Assembly: GCA_034440575.1 (NCBI GenBank)
Contig: JAOTOL010001466.1
Coordinates: forward strand, 1-64,000
Source: Imbricaverruca yamaguchii
Taxonomy: Eukaryota; Arthropoda; Thecostraca; Neoverrucidae
Direction of reading: 5' to 3'
DNA length: 64,000 nt
In this document: positions 44,688 through 57,051 of the stretch, piece by piece
Layout: every line of letters begins with the position of its first letter
How positions within the stretch are numbered: the stretch's first letter is position 1
Notes under the pieces: model-generated
Databases searched by the model: none
Told to the model about the DNA's origin: nothing
Seen by the model: the letters and a program-made list of their open reading frames with translations, nothing else
Program-made: the position numbers and the translations under genes

Positions 44688-47600
44688 AGAGGTCCAGTCA
44701 CGCCTCGGGTCGACACGCGTTCCACTCGAGTCGACAGACGTTCTTTCACTCGGGTCGACACACATCCTGCTCTCGGGTCGACACACGTCCTACTCTCGGG
44801 TCGTCACGCGTCCTACTCTCGGGTCGTCATGCGTCCTACTCTCGGGTCGACACGCGTCCTACTCTCGGGTCATCACACATCCTACTCTCGGGTAGTCGCG
44901 CGTCTGGGTCGACACGCGTCCTACTCTCGGGTCGTCATGCGTCCTACTCTCGGGTCGACGTGCGTCCCACTCTCGGGTTGTCATGCGTCCTACTCTCGGG
45001 TCGACACGCGTCCTACTCTCGGGTAGTCGCGCGTCTGGGTCGACACGCGTCATACTCTCGGGTCGACACGCGTCCTACTCTCGGGTCGACATGTGGCCCA
45101 CTCTCGGGTCGACACGCGTCCTACTCTCGGGTCGACACGCGTCCTACTCTCGGGTCGTCATGCGGCCTACTCTCGGGTCGTCACGCGTCCTACTCTCGGG
45201 TCGACACGCGTCCTACTCTCGGGTCGTCATGCGTCCTACTCTCGGGTCGTCATGCGTCCTACTCTCGGGTCGACACGCGTCCTACTCTCGGGTCGTCATG
45301 CGTCCTACTCTCGGGTCGACGTGCGTCCCACTCTCGGGTTGTCATGCGTCCTACTCTCGGGTCGACACGCGTCCTCTCGGGTAGTCGCGCGTCTGGGTCG
45401 ACACGCGTCCTACTCTCGGGTCGACACGCGCCCCACTCTCGGGTCGTCATGCGGCCTACTCTCGGGTCGACACGCGTCCTACTCTCGGGTCGTCATTCGG
45501 CCTACTCTCGGGTCGTCATGCGTCCTACTCTCGGGTCGACACGCGTCCTACTCTCGGGTCGACACGCGCCCCACTCTCGGGTCGTCATGCGGCCTACTCT
45601 CGGGTCGACACGCGTCCTACTCTCGGGTCGTCACGCGTCCTACTCTCGGGTCGTCATGCGTCCTACTCTCGGGTCGACACGCGTCCTACTCTCGGGTCGT
45701 CATGCGGCCTACTCTCGGGTCGACACGCGTCCTACTCTCGGGTCGTCACGCGTCCTACTCTCGGGTCGTCATGCGTCCTACTCTCGGGTCGACACGCGTC
45801 CCACTCTCAGGTCGTCATGCGGCCTACTCTCGGGTCATCACGCGTCCTACTCTCGGGTCGACACGCGTCCTACTCTCGGGTCGTCATGCGTCCTACTCTC
45901 GGGTCGTCATGCGTCCTACTTTCGGGTCGACACGCGTCCTACTCTCGGGTCGACACGCGTCCCACTCTCGGGTCGTCACGCGTCCTACTCTCGGGTCGAC
46001 ACGCGTCCTACTCTCGGGTCGACACGCGTCCTACTCTCGGGTCGTCACGCGTCCTACTCTCGGGTCGTCATGCGTCCTACTCTCGAGTCGACACGCGTCC
46101 CACTCTCGGGTCGTCATGCGTCCTACTCTCGGGTCGACACACATCCTGCTCTCGGGTCGACACACGTCCTACTCTCAGGTCGTCACGCGTCCTACTCTCG
46201 GGTCGACACGCGTCCTACTCTCGGGTCGTCATTCGGCCTACTCTCGGGTCGACACGCGTCCCACTCTCGGGTCGTCACGCGTCCTACTCTCGGGTCGACA
46301 CGCGTCCTACTCTCGGGTCGACACGCGTCCTACTCTCGGGTCGTCATGCGTCCCACCCTCGGGTCAACGCGTGTCCTACTCTCGGGTCGTCGCGCGTCAT
46401 ACTCTCAGGTCGTCACGCATCATACTCTGGGGTCATCACGCGTCCTACTCTCGGGTCGACACGCGTCCTACTCTCGGGTCGTCACGCGTCCTACTCTCGG
46501 GTCGACACGCGTCCTACTCTCGGGTCGTCACGCGTCCTACTCTCGGGTCGACACGCGTCCCACTCCCGGGTCGACACGCGTCCCACTCCCGGGTCGACAC
46601 GCGTCCTACTTTCGGGTCGTCACGCGTCCTACTCTCGGGTCGACATGCGTCCTACTCCCGGGTCGTCACGTCCTACTCTCGGGTCGACACGCGCCCCACT
46701 CTCGGGTCGTCATGCGGCCTACTCTCGGGTCGACACGCGGCCTACTCTCGGGTCGACACGCGCCCCACTCTCGGGTCGACATGCGTCCTACCTCGGGTCG
46801 ACACGCGCCCCACTCTCGGGTCGTCATGCGGCCTACTCTCGGGTCGACACGCGTCCTACTCTCGGGTCGTCACGCGTCCTACTCTCGGGTCGTCATGCGT
46901 CCTACTCTCGGGTCGACACGCGTCCCACTCTCAGGTCGTCATGCGGCCTACTCTCGGGTCATCACGCGTCCTACTCTCGGGTCGACACGCGTCCTACTCT
47001 CGGGTCGTCATGCGTCCTACTTTCGGGTCGTCATGCGTCCTACTTTCGGGTCGACACGCGTCCTACTCTCGGGTCGACACGCGTCCTACTCTCGGGTCGT
47101 CATGCGTCCTACTCTCGGGTCGACACGCGTCCTACTCTCGGGTCGACACGCGTCCTACTCTCGGGTCGTCATGCGTCCTACTCTCGGGGCGTCATGCGTC
47201 CCACTCTCGAGTCGACACGCGTCCCACTCTCGGGTCGTCATGCGTCCTACTCTCGGGTCGACACACATCCTGCTCTCGGGTCGACACACGTCCTACTCTC
47301 AGGTCGTCACGCGTCCTACTCTCGGGTCGACACGCGTCCCACTCTCGGGTCGTCATTCGGCCTACTCTCGGGTCGACACGCGTCCCACTCTCGGGTCGTC
47401 ATGCGGCCTACTCTCGGGTCGTCACGCGTCCTACTCTCGGGTCGACACGCGTCCTACTCTCGGGTCGTCACGCGTCCCACCCTCGGGTCGACGCGCGTCC
47501 TACTCTCGGGTCGTCGCGCGTCATACTCTCAGGTCGTCACGCATCATACTCTGGGGTCATCACGCGTCCTACTCTCGGGTCGTCACGCGTCCTACTTTCG

Positions 47601-49742
47601 GGTCGTCACGCGTCCTACTCTCGGGTCGACACGCGTCCTACTCTCGGGTCGTCACGCGTCATACTCTCGGGTCGACACGCGTCCCACTCCCGGGTCGACA
47701 CGCGTCCCACTCCCGGGTCGACACGCGTCCTACTTTCGGGTCGTCACGCGTCCTACTCTCGGGTCGACATGCGTCCTACTCCCGGGTCGTCACACGTCCT
47801 ACTCTCGGGTCGACACGCGTCCCCTCTCGGGTCGTCATGCGTCCTACTCTCGGGTCGTCATGCGTCCTACTCTCAGGTCGTCACGCGTCCTACTCTCGGG
47901 TCGACACGCGTCCCACCTTCGGGTCAACGCGTGTCCTACTCTCGGGTCGTCCGCGTCATACTCTCTGGTCGTCACGCATCATACTCTGGGGTCATCACGC
48001 GTCCTACTCTCGGGTCGACACGCGTCCTACTTTCGGGTCGACACGCGTCCTACTCTCGGGTCGACACGCGTCCTACTCTCGGGTCGACACGCGTCCTACT
48101 TTCGGGTCGACACGCGTCCTACTCTCGGGTCGACACGTGTCCCACTCTCGGGTCGTCATGCGGCCTACTCTCGGGTCGTCACGCGTCCTACTCTCGAGTC
48201 GACTCACGTTCTACTCTCAGGTCGTCATGCGTCCTACTCTCGGGTCCACACGCGTCCCATTCTCGGGTCGTCACGCGTCCTACTCTCAGGTCGACACGCG
48301 TCCTACTCTCGGGTCGTCAGCGTCATACTCTCGGGTCGACACGCGTCCCACTCCCGGGTCGTCACACGTCCTACTCTCGGGTCGTCATGCGTCCTACTCT
48401 GGGGTCGACACGCGTCCCACTCTCGGGTTGTCATGCGTCCTACTCTCTGGTCGACACGCGTCCTACTCTCGGGTCGTCATGCGTCCTACTCTCGGGTCGA
48501 CGTGCGTCCCACTCTCGGGTTGTCATGCGTCCTACTCTCGGGTCGACACGCGTCCTACTCTCGGGTAGTCGCGCGTCTGGGTCGACACGCGTCCTACTCT
48601 CGGGTCGTCATGCGTCCTACTCTCGGGTCGACGTGCGTCCCACTCTCGGGTCGTCATGCGTCCTACTCTCGGGTCGACACGCGTCCTACTCTCGGGTCGT
48701 CACGCGTCCTACTCTCGGGTCGACACGCGTCCTACTCTCGGGTCGTCACGCGTCCTACTCTCGGGTCGACACGCGTCCTACTCTGGGGTCAACACGCGTC
48801 CCACTCTCGGGTAGTCGCGCGTCCTACTTTCGGGTCGACACGCGTCCTACTCTCGGGTCGACACGCGTCCTACTCTCGGGTCGTCATGCGTCCTACTCTC
48901 GGGTCGACACGCGTCCTACCCTCAGGTCGTCACGCGTCCTGCTCTCGGGTCGACACGCGTCCTACTCTCGGGTCGACACGCGTCCTACTCTCGGGTCGTC
49001 ACGCGTCCTACTCTCGGGTCGTCACGCGTCCTACTCTCGGGTCGACACGCGTCCTACTCTCGGGTCGTCATGCGTCCTACTCTCGGGTCGACACGCGTCC
49101 TACTCTCGGGTAGGGCGTCTGGGTCGACACGCGTCCTACTCTCGGGTCGACACGCGTCCTACTCTGGGGTCAACACGCGTCCCACTCTCGGGTCGTCATG
49201 CGTCCTACTCTCGGGTCGACACGCGTCCACTCTCGGGTCGTTATGCGTCCTACGTTCGGGTCGTCATGCGTCCTACTTTCGGGTCGACACGCGTTCCACT
49301 CTTCGGGTCGACACCGTCCTACTCTCGGGTCGACACTCGTCCTACTCTCGGGTCGTCATGCGTCCTACTCTCGGGTCGACACGCGTCCTACTCTCGGGTC
49401 GTCATGCGTCCTACTCTCGGGTCGTCACGCGTCCTACTCTCGGGTCGACACGCGTCCCACTCTCGGGTCGACACGCGTCCTACTCTCGGGTCGACACGCG
49501 TCCTACTCTCGGGTCATCACACATCCTACTCTCAGGTCGCCACGCGTCCTACTCTCGGGTCGACACGCGTCCCACTCTCGGGTCGACACGCGTCCTACTC
49601 TCGGGTCGTCACGCGTCCTACTCTCGGGTCGACACGCGTCCTACTCTCGGGTCGTCACGCGTCCTACTCTCGGGTCGACACGCGTCCCACTCTCAGGTCA
49701 TCACGTCACGCGTTCCACTCGGGTTGACACGCGTCCCAAGTA
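44688..49742. repeat. 5-kb satellite array, 23-bp unit
   Basis: About 220 units of 23 bp, the main form reading GTCGACACGCGTCC then TACTCTCGG. Two alternating types differ at GTCGACACGCG versus GTCGTCATGCG/GTCGTCACGCG; many units contain SalI (GTCGAC) and MluI (ACGCGT) sites and about four CpGs. Higher-order structure is clear: a shortened unit GTAGTCGCGCGTCTGGGTC recurs near 44892, 45022, 45379 and 48564, and GCATCATACTCTGGGGTCAT near 46418, 47541 and 47977. All three plus-strand frames are open for kilobases (up to about 1,540 codons) because the unit is stop-free and 23 is not a multiple of three. This is not evidence of a protein. Confidence 0.98.
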
Positions 49743-49900
49743 TAGTTGTGCTATCTGACATCACTCAGCAATAAGACTCGGTCACCTGACGCAGGCTACA
49801 GCTCACCTGGACAGCTGACGCTTCAGTCACAAGGTCACGCAGTGACCCTTCGACATGTCAGCCCCAATGGATCGGAACGAACACCACCGTGCATTGCCAC

Positions 49901-50264
49901 TCATACATTCTGCACGATTAGTCTCACGTTGAACTTGACGTTCAAGTCCTCCAGAGAGGCGCGCATGCTGTCCGCGAAGCGGTCGCGTATCCTGCCGAAC
50001 TCCATGATATCGCGCGGCTTGGCGGCAAGCCAGAACGCGTCGAACTTGTAGAAGAGATAGCTGTAGAACCTGTGGAAGGTCTCGACGGTAGGGTGCGTGG
50101 CGCACGTGTTGTAGAAGTGGGAGCGCGCGCGCCCGGAGCGCACCAGCTCAAGGGCAAGGTGCGTCAGGTTGATCCCGACGATGGCGAACGAGTAGCCGAA
50201 GGTGGGGTGGTGGGAATGGCTGAGCACATGTCGGGCTACCTCCCAGTAGTGCTCGCTAAAGAAC
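49901..50264 (-). CDS. ELMO domain-containing protein (ELMOD), last exon
   Basis: ELMOD proteins are GTPase-activating proteins for ARL2 and ARF-family GTPases. The exon follows acceptor TTCCACAG|GTTC in phase 2 and ends at TGA 49901-49903 (120 complete codons). It matches the C-terminal half of the ELMO domain: FFSEHYWEVARHVLSHS, GYSFAIVGINLTHLALEL, then SHFYNTCATHPTVETFHRFY, KFDAFWLAAKPRDIMEFGRI and a short tail. The catalytic-arginine motif (WxxxGFQ..DPxTDFRG) belongs to an upstream exon, which was not found between 50264 and 63855. The gene may have small or distant 5' exons or be truncated. A 23-bp satellite begins about 160 bp past the stop, with no AATAAA between. Confidence 0.88.
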
Positions 50265-50728
50265 CTGTGGAACAGAATAAGGTCAGGTGAGAGGTACCCA
50301 GTAGCGTGTACGTAATAGATACACCATGACAAATATGAATCCAACTCAAATATGAGCAAATCCAAATCTAAGGAAATAGTAAACGTTTGAACCATTCCAA
50401 CCGTAAAATGTGCGGTTTCGGGTGGCATTTCACAAACCAAATCCAAACCAGACGGCATGAGATTCAACGCGGTGCCGGTACCTCTGACAAAGCACGTTCA
50501 TACCGGTCTGGAGGTGAACATACTGCAAATAAGCAGTATCAATACATTGGCTAACACCCTGCCGCAACTGCACTACGGAACACATTTGAACTGGAGCTGC
50601 GCTATCTGCTGGCGCCTTCACCGTCGACAAAGCTCACGTCGTCCACCATGTGGTCCCGTCCGATCACCTGACGGGCCTTCACAACAAGATGCGTCGGTGA
50701 GTGTTGTGGCTCGGTCATCCCACCACAC
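50265..50728. other. probable ELMOD intron
   Basis: Sequence upstream of the ELMOD exon on the minus strand. No second ELMOD exon is recognised. Confidence 0.45.
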
Positions 50729-51215
50729 CGATAAATTATTCGTGAAACAGGATGGAATATACCGCCTACTGAACGTTCGATCGACATCTTTCCCAAAGAC
50801 GTATCGACATCTTACTTCTTGGTGCGTGTTTGTGAAGTTTTCATGCCTCGTGTCTAATGGTATCCAGTTTATAAATATCGAACTCATGCTCATCATAACG
50901 GATTCGGAATCGTAATACCAAAGATACTGTAGCGCAGTTGAAGGAAAATGGATTGCCTATGTTGTGCTGTTACATAATACTGGTTTCTAGCATAGGCATT
51001 TGTATCATCATCGTTGATATCGATACACCCAAATTAGATACCTCTCAAAACACGCAAAACGGAAAGTCACATACCGTGAATTATATCGACACTGGGTTTG
51101 AAGGACTTAACAAGTATTTGAACTAACATAACTTCCATGGTGATTTCGACACCCTGCTGTACTTGTTTCGACATCTCACACCGAGCGAGAAGCCATTATT
51201 GTAACGCTGTCGCAC
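50729..51215 (+). repeat. dispersed TCGACATC element, near full length
   Basis: GATAAATTATTCGTGAAAC, GGAATATACCGCCTACTGAA, GATCGACATCTTTCCC, GTATCGACATCTTACTTC and TTGGTGCGTG lead into a middle with GGATTGCCTATGTTGTGC, AATACTGGTTTCTAGC and CCCAAATTAGATACCTCTC. The 3' end is ATTTCGACACCC, GTTTCGACATCTCACACC and CCATTATTGTAACGC. Best reference copy in the window. Confidence 0.8.
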
Positions 51216-52440
51216 CCCAGTGTGCAGGTACCATCGCGAAAACATTCGTACCGTAGGCCTGCAGACTACACGCCACACACCTGCCGGCACGAAACACACA
51301 ACTGGGCCGCTGCGCCTTATAAATGCCAACATTATTGTGTTTAAGAACACGGGATCCGCGAGGGCCATGACTCACTTTTTGCGGACCTTACAGGGAATGT
51401 TCGGACTCTTTCGTTGTTTGTTCCAGTTAGGAGAGCGGCTTTCTCGAGAGCGTCAGCACAAAAAATACGGTTGAAGACAATGAATACAGATATTCTGAGA
51501 TAAGGCGGAAAAGTGTCTCATATTTTGATGTGGTGGTTTTAAGCAGCGTGTTACTTTCTCAATCACTTCACTTCCACTTGGACAAGCACTGCGCAGTTGT
51601 TATATAATTCTTGAGCTTAAGGGCGCATCGACTGCATCGGTCATGCAGCATTACATAGTTCTTAATCGTGAGTGAAACTGCCACGTTAATGCTCCAGCAC
51701 TCACGAAAGATATATCCATGATATTCGCAAATGGCGCAGATCAACTCGCGGCGCAGCAAACAGGAGGCGAGTGAATGAGCCGAATGAGGCCGCCATTTAA
51801 ACACGGTGAACATTGACCAACATAGGAGTTATCGTTGCATGTAAAGGCAAATTTGCAATTTCGCGCGAGTTCTAGCATTTATTTTAGGTATTCCAAAGCT
51901 ATTGGAATGTAAAGTTAAGAGCGTACATGTATCTATTGGTTTTGAAAGGGTGCTTGTATATTTTTCTTGCAGCCATCTTGAGTTAGTTGTAGACATGGCT
52001 TGTGCGCACCACTCACACGGGTGCCTGGTGGGCAACTGGAGTCCAGCGTACGCTTAAATTCAGTCGGCTATTGTTTTCAGTGACATTAGTTTCATGGTGT
52101 GATTTGCGCTCCTTACGCACTAAATTTTGTCTTCCTCAGAAAACATAGTTCCTTTCCTCTAACCACTAACGTGGTATACGCTATATCAAAAGGATCGAAA
52201 CCACTTGCAACTTACTTACCTCCCCTCCATATTTTTTTCGAACGTTTTTGCATCCTCGCAAAATGAAACTCAAATCTTACATAAGGCCCATAAGGCCACC
52301 TCTTATATAAGGCCCGCACCTCCTAGATCGGGGCGGTGCGTCGGAAGTCTAACCAACGTATACAGTCAGCGGACGCATGACCTCATTGACTCATCTGCCG
52401 CAAATCGCGGAAGAACTACGCAACACACCGCCAAAGAGCC
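51216..52440. other. intergenic or intronic, no gene recognised
   Basis: No exon or repeat recognised apart from a small direct repeat TATATAAGGCCC/ATAAGGCCCATAAGGCC near 52280-52315. Confidence 0.4.
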
Positions 52441-52444
52441 GGAC

Positions 52445-53775
52445 GAGGGCGGCTTCCGCGGCGGGGGCCGGAACACAGCGGCCACGGCGGCTGCTGTGGC
52501 GGGGGCCGGAACACAGCGGACACGGCGGCTGCCGTGGGGCGAGCCGGAGCACAGCGGCCACGGCGGGTGCCGTGGCGGGGGCCGGAACACAGCGGACACG
52601 GCGGCTGCTGTGGCGGGGGCCGGAACACAGCGGCCACGGCGGCTGCTGTGGCGGGGCCGGAACACAGCGGCCACGGCGGCTGCTGTGGCGGGGGCCGGAA
52701 CACAGCGGGTACGGCGGATGCTGTGACGGAGGCCGGAACACAGCGGGCACGGTGGCTGCTGTGGCGGGGCCGGAACACAGCGGGTACGGCGGATGCTGTG
52801 ACGGAGGCCGGAACACAGCGGCCACGACGGCTGCTGTGGCGGGGGCCGGAACACAGCGGACACGACGACTGCTGTGGCGGGGCCGGAACACAGCGTACAC
52901 GGCGGCTGCTGTGGCGGGGGCCGGAACAGCGGCTGCTGTGGCGGGGCCGGAACACAGCGGACACGGCGGTTGCTGTGGCGGGGCCGGAACACAGCGGACA
53001 CGGCGGCTGCTGTGGCGGGTCCGAACCACAGCGGACACGGCGGCTGCTGTGGCGGGGGCCGGAACACAGCGGACACGGCGGCTGCTGTGGCGGGGCCGGA
53101 ACACAGCGGACACGGCGGCTGCTGTGGCGGGGGCCGGAACACAGCGGACACGGTGGCTGCCGTGGGGCGAGCCGGAATACAGCGTACACGGTGGCTGCCG
53201 TGGGGCGAGCCGGAGCACAGTGGACACGGTGGCTGCCGTGGGGCGAGCCGGAGCAGTGGACACTGTGGCTGCCGTGGGGCGAGCCGGAACACAGTGGACA
53301 CTGTGGCTGCCGTGGGGCGAGCCGGAGCACAGTGGACACTGTGGCTGCCGTGGGGCGAGCCGGAACACAGTGGACACTGTGGCTGCCGTGGGGCGAGCCG
53401 GAACACAGTGGACACGGTGGCTGCCGTGGGGCGAGCCGGAACACAGTGGACACGGTGGCTGCCGTGGGGCGAGCCGGAACAGTGGACACGGTGGCTGCCG
53501 TGGGGCGAGCCGGACACAGTGGACACTGTGGCTGCCGTGGGGCGAGCCGGAACACAGTGGACACGGTGGCTGCCGTGGGGCGAGCCGGACACAGTGGACA
53601 CGGTGGCTGCCGTGGGGCGAGCCGGAACACAGTGGACACGGTGGCTGCCGTGGGGCGAGCCGGAACAGTGGACACTGTGGCTGCCGTGGGGCGAGCCGGA
53701 ACACAGTGGACACGGTGGCTGCCGTGGGGCGAGCCGGAGCACAGTGGACACGGTGGCTGCCGTGGGGCGAGCCGC
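52445..53775. repeat. 38-bp minisatellite in two homogenised blocks
   Basis: About 35 units of 37-39 bp. The left block (to about 53155) has CGGCTGCTGTGGCGGG and GGAACACAGCGGACA; the right block (about 53156-53775) has GGCTGCCGTGGGGCGAGCC and CACAGTGGACACGGTGG. A few early units at 52520-52560 already carry the right-block GTGGGGCGAGCCGG. Very GC-rich. The unit lacks stops on both strands and 38 is not a multiple of three, so several frames of 335-567 codons are open and meaningless. Confidence 0.97.
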
Positions 53776-53779
53776 ATCT

Positions 53780-55980
53780 GACACCAGCTGTGGCGGGCGT
53801 CCAGTCACGTGGACGTTCCGAGAAGCGGCGGGGCGGGCAGGCGGGGCAGGTCACGAGACCGACCGGCAAGGCGCCAGGTGACGCAGCACAGGCGGACCAA
53901 CATGGCCGCCCCGTCTCGGAGCCAGTGGACAATCGAAGGGAAGAGGTTCTCGCTCCCGTCTGCAGGGCCGCTGGAATGCCCCTGCACTTGACTGTGCCGG
54001 GGCGAATCGGAGCGCCCCTGTGGTGTGTTTGTGGCGTGCCGTGTTCAGGGTGGGAATTTTGTGCCTCTCCTGGAGTATGAAGACCTGAGGACATTTTAGT
54101 CTCCAGGATTGTGATTGCAAATGTTGAACTTTTTTATTCTCCGAATGAAACGTGCCAATAATGGTTGACATTTTGTTTCCAGGATCTCAGTCCAGCTCCA
54201 ACAATGCAGTTGCAGTTTCCAGTCCATCATACAAATTCGAAGCCTGGACAACAGAACAGAAGAGCATGACATAGCAGGCCATAAGGGATGAAATGCAGAT
54301 TGTAGTCAATTGCCCAGGAAGCATATCATGTTATATCAGAATACCTACAAGTTTGTGGTAGTTGCTTGGATTGCATTGTGCATGTGTCAAACCTATTGCA
54401 TGTTATGCATGTGTGTATGAATCCGCAAATATGCTTCGAATAAATACTTTCAACTCTGGCTATACCTATACATTTATTGAAGGAAATGACATGAAGGAAA
54501 CGTTGCTGCAAAATCCCACACACTTGTGGTGGAGCCCTTGGTTATATCAGATAGGCACGGATCGCACAGTTACAAACTATATCCTGGCTCAGTTTGGGCC
54601 CCAATCAAGATCGAACTCGTGGGGGGTGGGTGGGTTACTCAGGTCAATCGTTGATGTGCACGATGCCCCGAAATTCGAACGAAACAAAAGGATGAACATA
54701 GCATAAAAACAATAGAGAACAAAATAATGTAAATTTCTGAACTAGTTATTGCCTCAGCCTATTACTCTCCAGGATATTTTCACAATGGCAGGACGGCGGC
54801 ATAGCACAAGCACTCTGTAATCACAGATGAGTCGTCATTAGGCTTGCGCCAATCTCGTCTCATTCTGAATAACAAAGATATGAGGGATCACGTTTTCGTA
54901 TGTCTTCAGAATTCTGTCGAAATGACACTTTAGAAGGAAGGATTGGAAAATACCACGATTCTTCTTGATAATTCCGGGAAATGCTGGCGTTACACCATAA
55001 AAACTCCATTACAAAACCTCTCGTATTGCTGCCATTTATTGCCACCATAGTTGGAACTCGAAATATATACAATGACGTCAAATGCTCACATATCGGACCC
55101 GAGGTCCGTTCTCCAGCCACACTCCAATCGGAGACTACCGGAGAACGTAATTCTGGACATCTCAGACAGTTTTCAGTAATTCTGGTAATTTCATGAAATA
55201 GAGCATTCAATTTCGAATTGAAATGCGTAAAATAGCATCAGCTAGCGAACTTCATTGATGGCAGAAGACCTATTTTTGGGAGCCATGTAAATGCTAAAAA
55301 ATGAAAAAACCTCGGGTTCCTTTGGTATGAATTCCACCTCAATTCGCAAAACTACAGTAACCCATCAATAGAAAAGCATCTGAATAGTAGTTTTATCACT
55401 TCAGCAACTGCAGTAACTGTGCATGTACGAAGTTTAAATGTTTTCCGGGCTATTTACGGTCACAATTAGACGTCATTTAAAATAGTTACGAAAATACCTC
55501 ATTTGATCATTTGACCACCCTTGGATACGTCGCCGTTAGGCAAGGACAATATCCGTACTAGGGTAGGATAATTAACAAATTATTGGGACGGTTTCGCCGG
55601 ATTCATCTTTTGATCTAGGATAAAGACAACGTAATTTCATGGTTATGAACATATATCTTCAGTGTATTGATTCCCACATCACTGAAGAAAAAAGGTAACA
55701 CAGTATTGACGTATGAATTCCTATTAAAGGCGACAGGAATTGAGGTCAAGCAGCGGTCTTGAAATTGTGTAAATATTGCAGTCATGTTTACACAGCGACC
55801 ACGCTTTGACCGCGCGTTTCGCCTCGCTGCTTTGTCCCCTTCCCTTTGTGCGAAGATCTTTGTTGATTGGCGGTAACTCGGGTTGAGACAAGTTTTGAGA
55901 TTTCGCAGAAAACCTAGTAAGCGTACTTAAGTTGACTTTGAGGCTCCGGTAGGGTGTAAGTTTACTTTCGCGGACTCCGG
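53780..55980. other. intergenic or intronic, no gene recognised
   Basis: 54022-54044 (TGGTGTGTTTGTGGCGTGCC) repeats a word found at 56656 in another minisatellite. No coding exon recognised. Confidence 0.4.
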
Positions 55981-55994
55981 GAGTAAAATTTTGG

Positions 55995-56085
55995 ACGTCT
56001 CCGGTCCGGGTCCGGCTCCGGCTCCGGCTCCGGGCAAAATGTTCCGGCTCCGGCGGCTCCGGCTCCGGCCCCGCATCCCTGATAA
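55995..56085. repeat. GGCTCC hexanucleotide repeat
   Basis: Imperfect (GGCTCC)n, interrupted by GGGCAAAATGTTCC. Confidence 0.9.
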
Positions 56086-56890
56086 CTGCTTATTTTAACG
56101 TCAGGCCTAAGGTGGTGCGTGATATGAATGGCCTTACAATAAATACCGACTAAATATGCTCGCAAAGTACCTAGGCACATGAAAGTTACAAACTTATTGC
56201 TATGGTTTGGATTTGGAAAAGGCCCCTCCCAAATCATTCTTTATTATGAAGGAACCTCTGGAATCTTTGTCTTTGGAGTCCTTGTCTCTTCATGGCATAG
56301 GATCAGGTTTCTATGGCGATGGCCTCCGGTACCAAGCCCAAATATGGACATTTCTTTGTTAAGTCCAGACCATGAATCATGATCATGGATGTGACCTGCA
56401 GAAATGGAGCAATAAGGCTTCCTGTTGACTGCACTGTGACCATATCTTTGCCTTTTATCCATCTGTTTTTTGGGCTCTGACACCAGTAGTTTTTTTTTTT
56501 TTTTGGAGGGGGGTGGGGTCCCAGGCCAACATTTTTTATTCTCCGACTCCATGGGCAGGAATATCTTCTTTTTCTTGGAGGACTCCGATACAATTTTTTT
56601 ATTCTCCGACTCCAAGTCAGCGAACCACTTTTCCCACACTGGCCGTGTTTGTGCGGTGGTGTGTTTGTGGCGTGCCGTGATAGTGCGGTGAGTATATTCG
56701 TGGAGTGCTGTGATAGCGCTGTGACGAGCTAGTGCTGTGCCGTAATTGCACTATGGTGACTTTGTGCAGTGCCGTGATTATACGATGATGATGTACGTGT
56801 GTGGAATGCCGTGATTGTGAGGTGACGAGTTTTTACTGTGCCGTGATTATGCGATGGCGTGTGTGTGTGTGAGGAATGCCGTGATTGTGC

Positions 56891-57051
56891 TGGTTGGTTG
56901 GTCATTGGTTTTACGACATATCGACCGTTGAGTCATGTAGCATCGCCAACCACGCCGATTGGTCGCGGGCGAAGAGTAGCGACAGGTGAGACTCGAACCC
57001 ACAACCTTTCGATTGTGAGACAGCAACATATCCTTAGACTACTCGTCCCCA
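56891..57051 (-). mobile_element. tRNA-derived SINE, family 2
   Basis: On the minus strand: GACGAGTAGTCTAAGGATAT (box A region), GTGGGTTCGAGTCTCACC (box B), body CCAATCGGCGTGG, tail TAAAACCAATGACCAACCAA. Flanked by GCCGTGATTGTGC (56878-56890) and GCCGTGATTATGC (57052-57064): a 13-bp duplication with one mismatch, although the host repeat also provides this word. Confidence 0.9.

Noticed and set aside
44688..49742. CRISPR array
   Set aside because: Units are contiguous without unique spacers, and the genome is eukaryotic.
44648..49774. Very long open frames (up to 1,544 codons) encoding a 23-residue Ser/Arg/Leu repeat
   Set aside because: The 23-bp unit has no stop in any plus frame, so all three frames are open and give the same repeat. 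There is no start context, domain or flanking exon. It is a DNA satellite.
52445..53775. CRISPR-like alternation of conserved and variable words
   Set aside because: Variation is substitution within a 38-bp tandem unit, with no spacers.
52366..54094. Long frames on both strands over the 38-bp array (335-567 codons)
   Set aside because: Overlapping frames on both strands with the same repeat peptides are the signature of a stop-free minisatellite.
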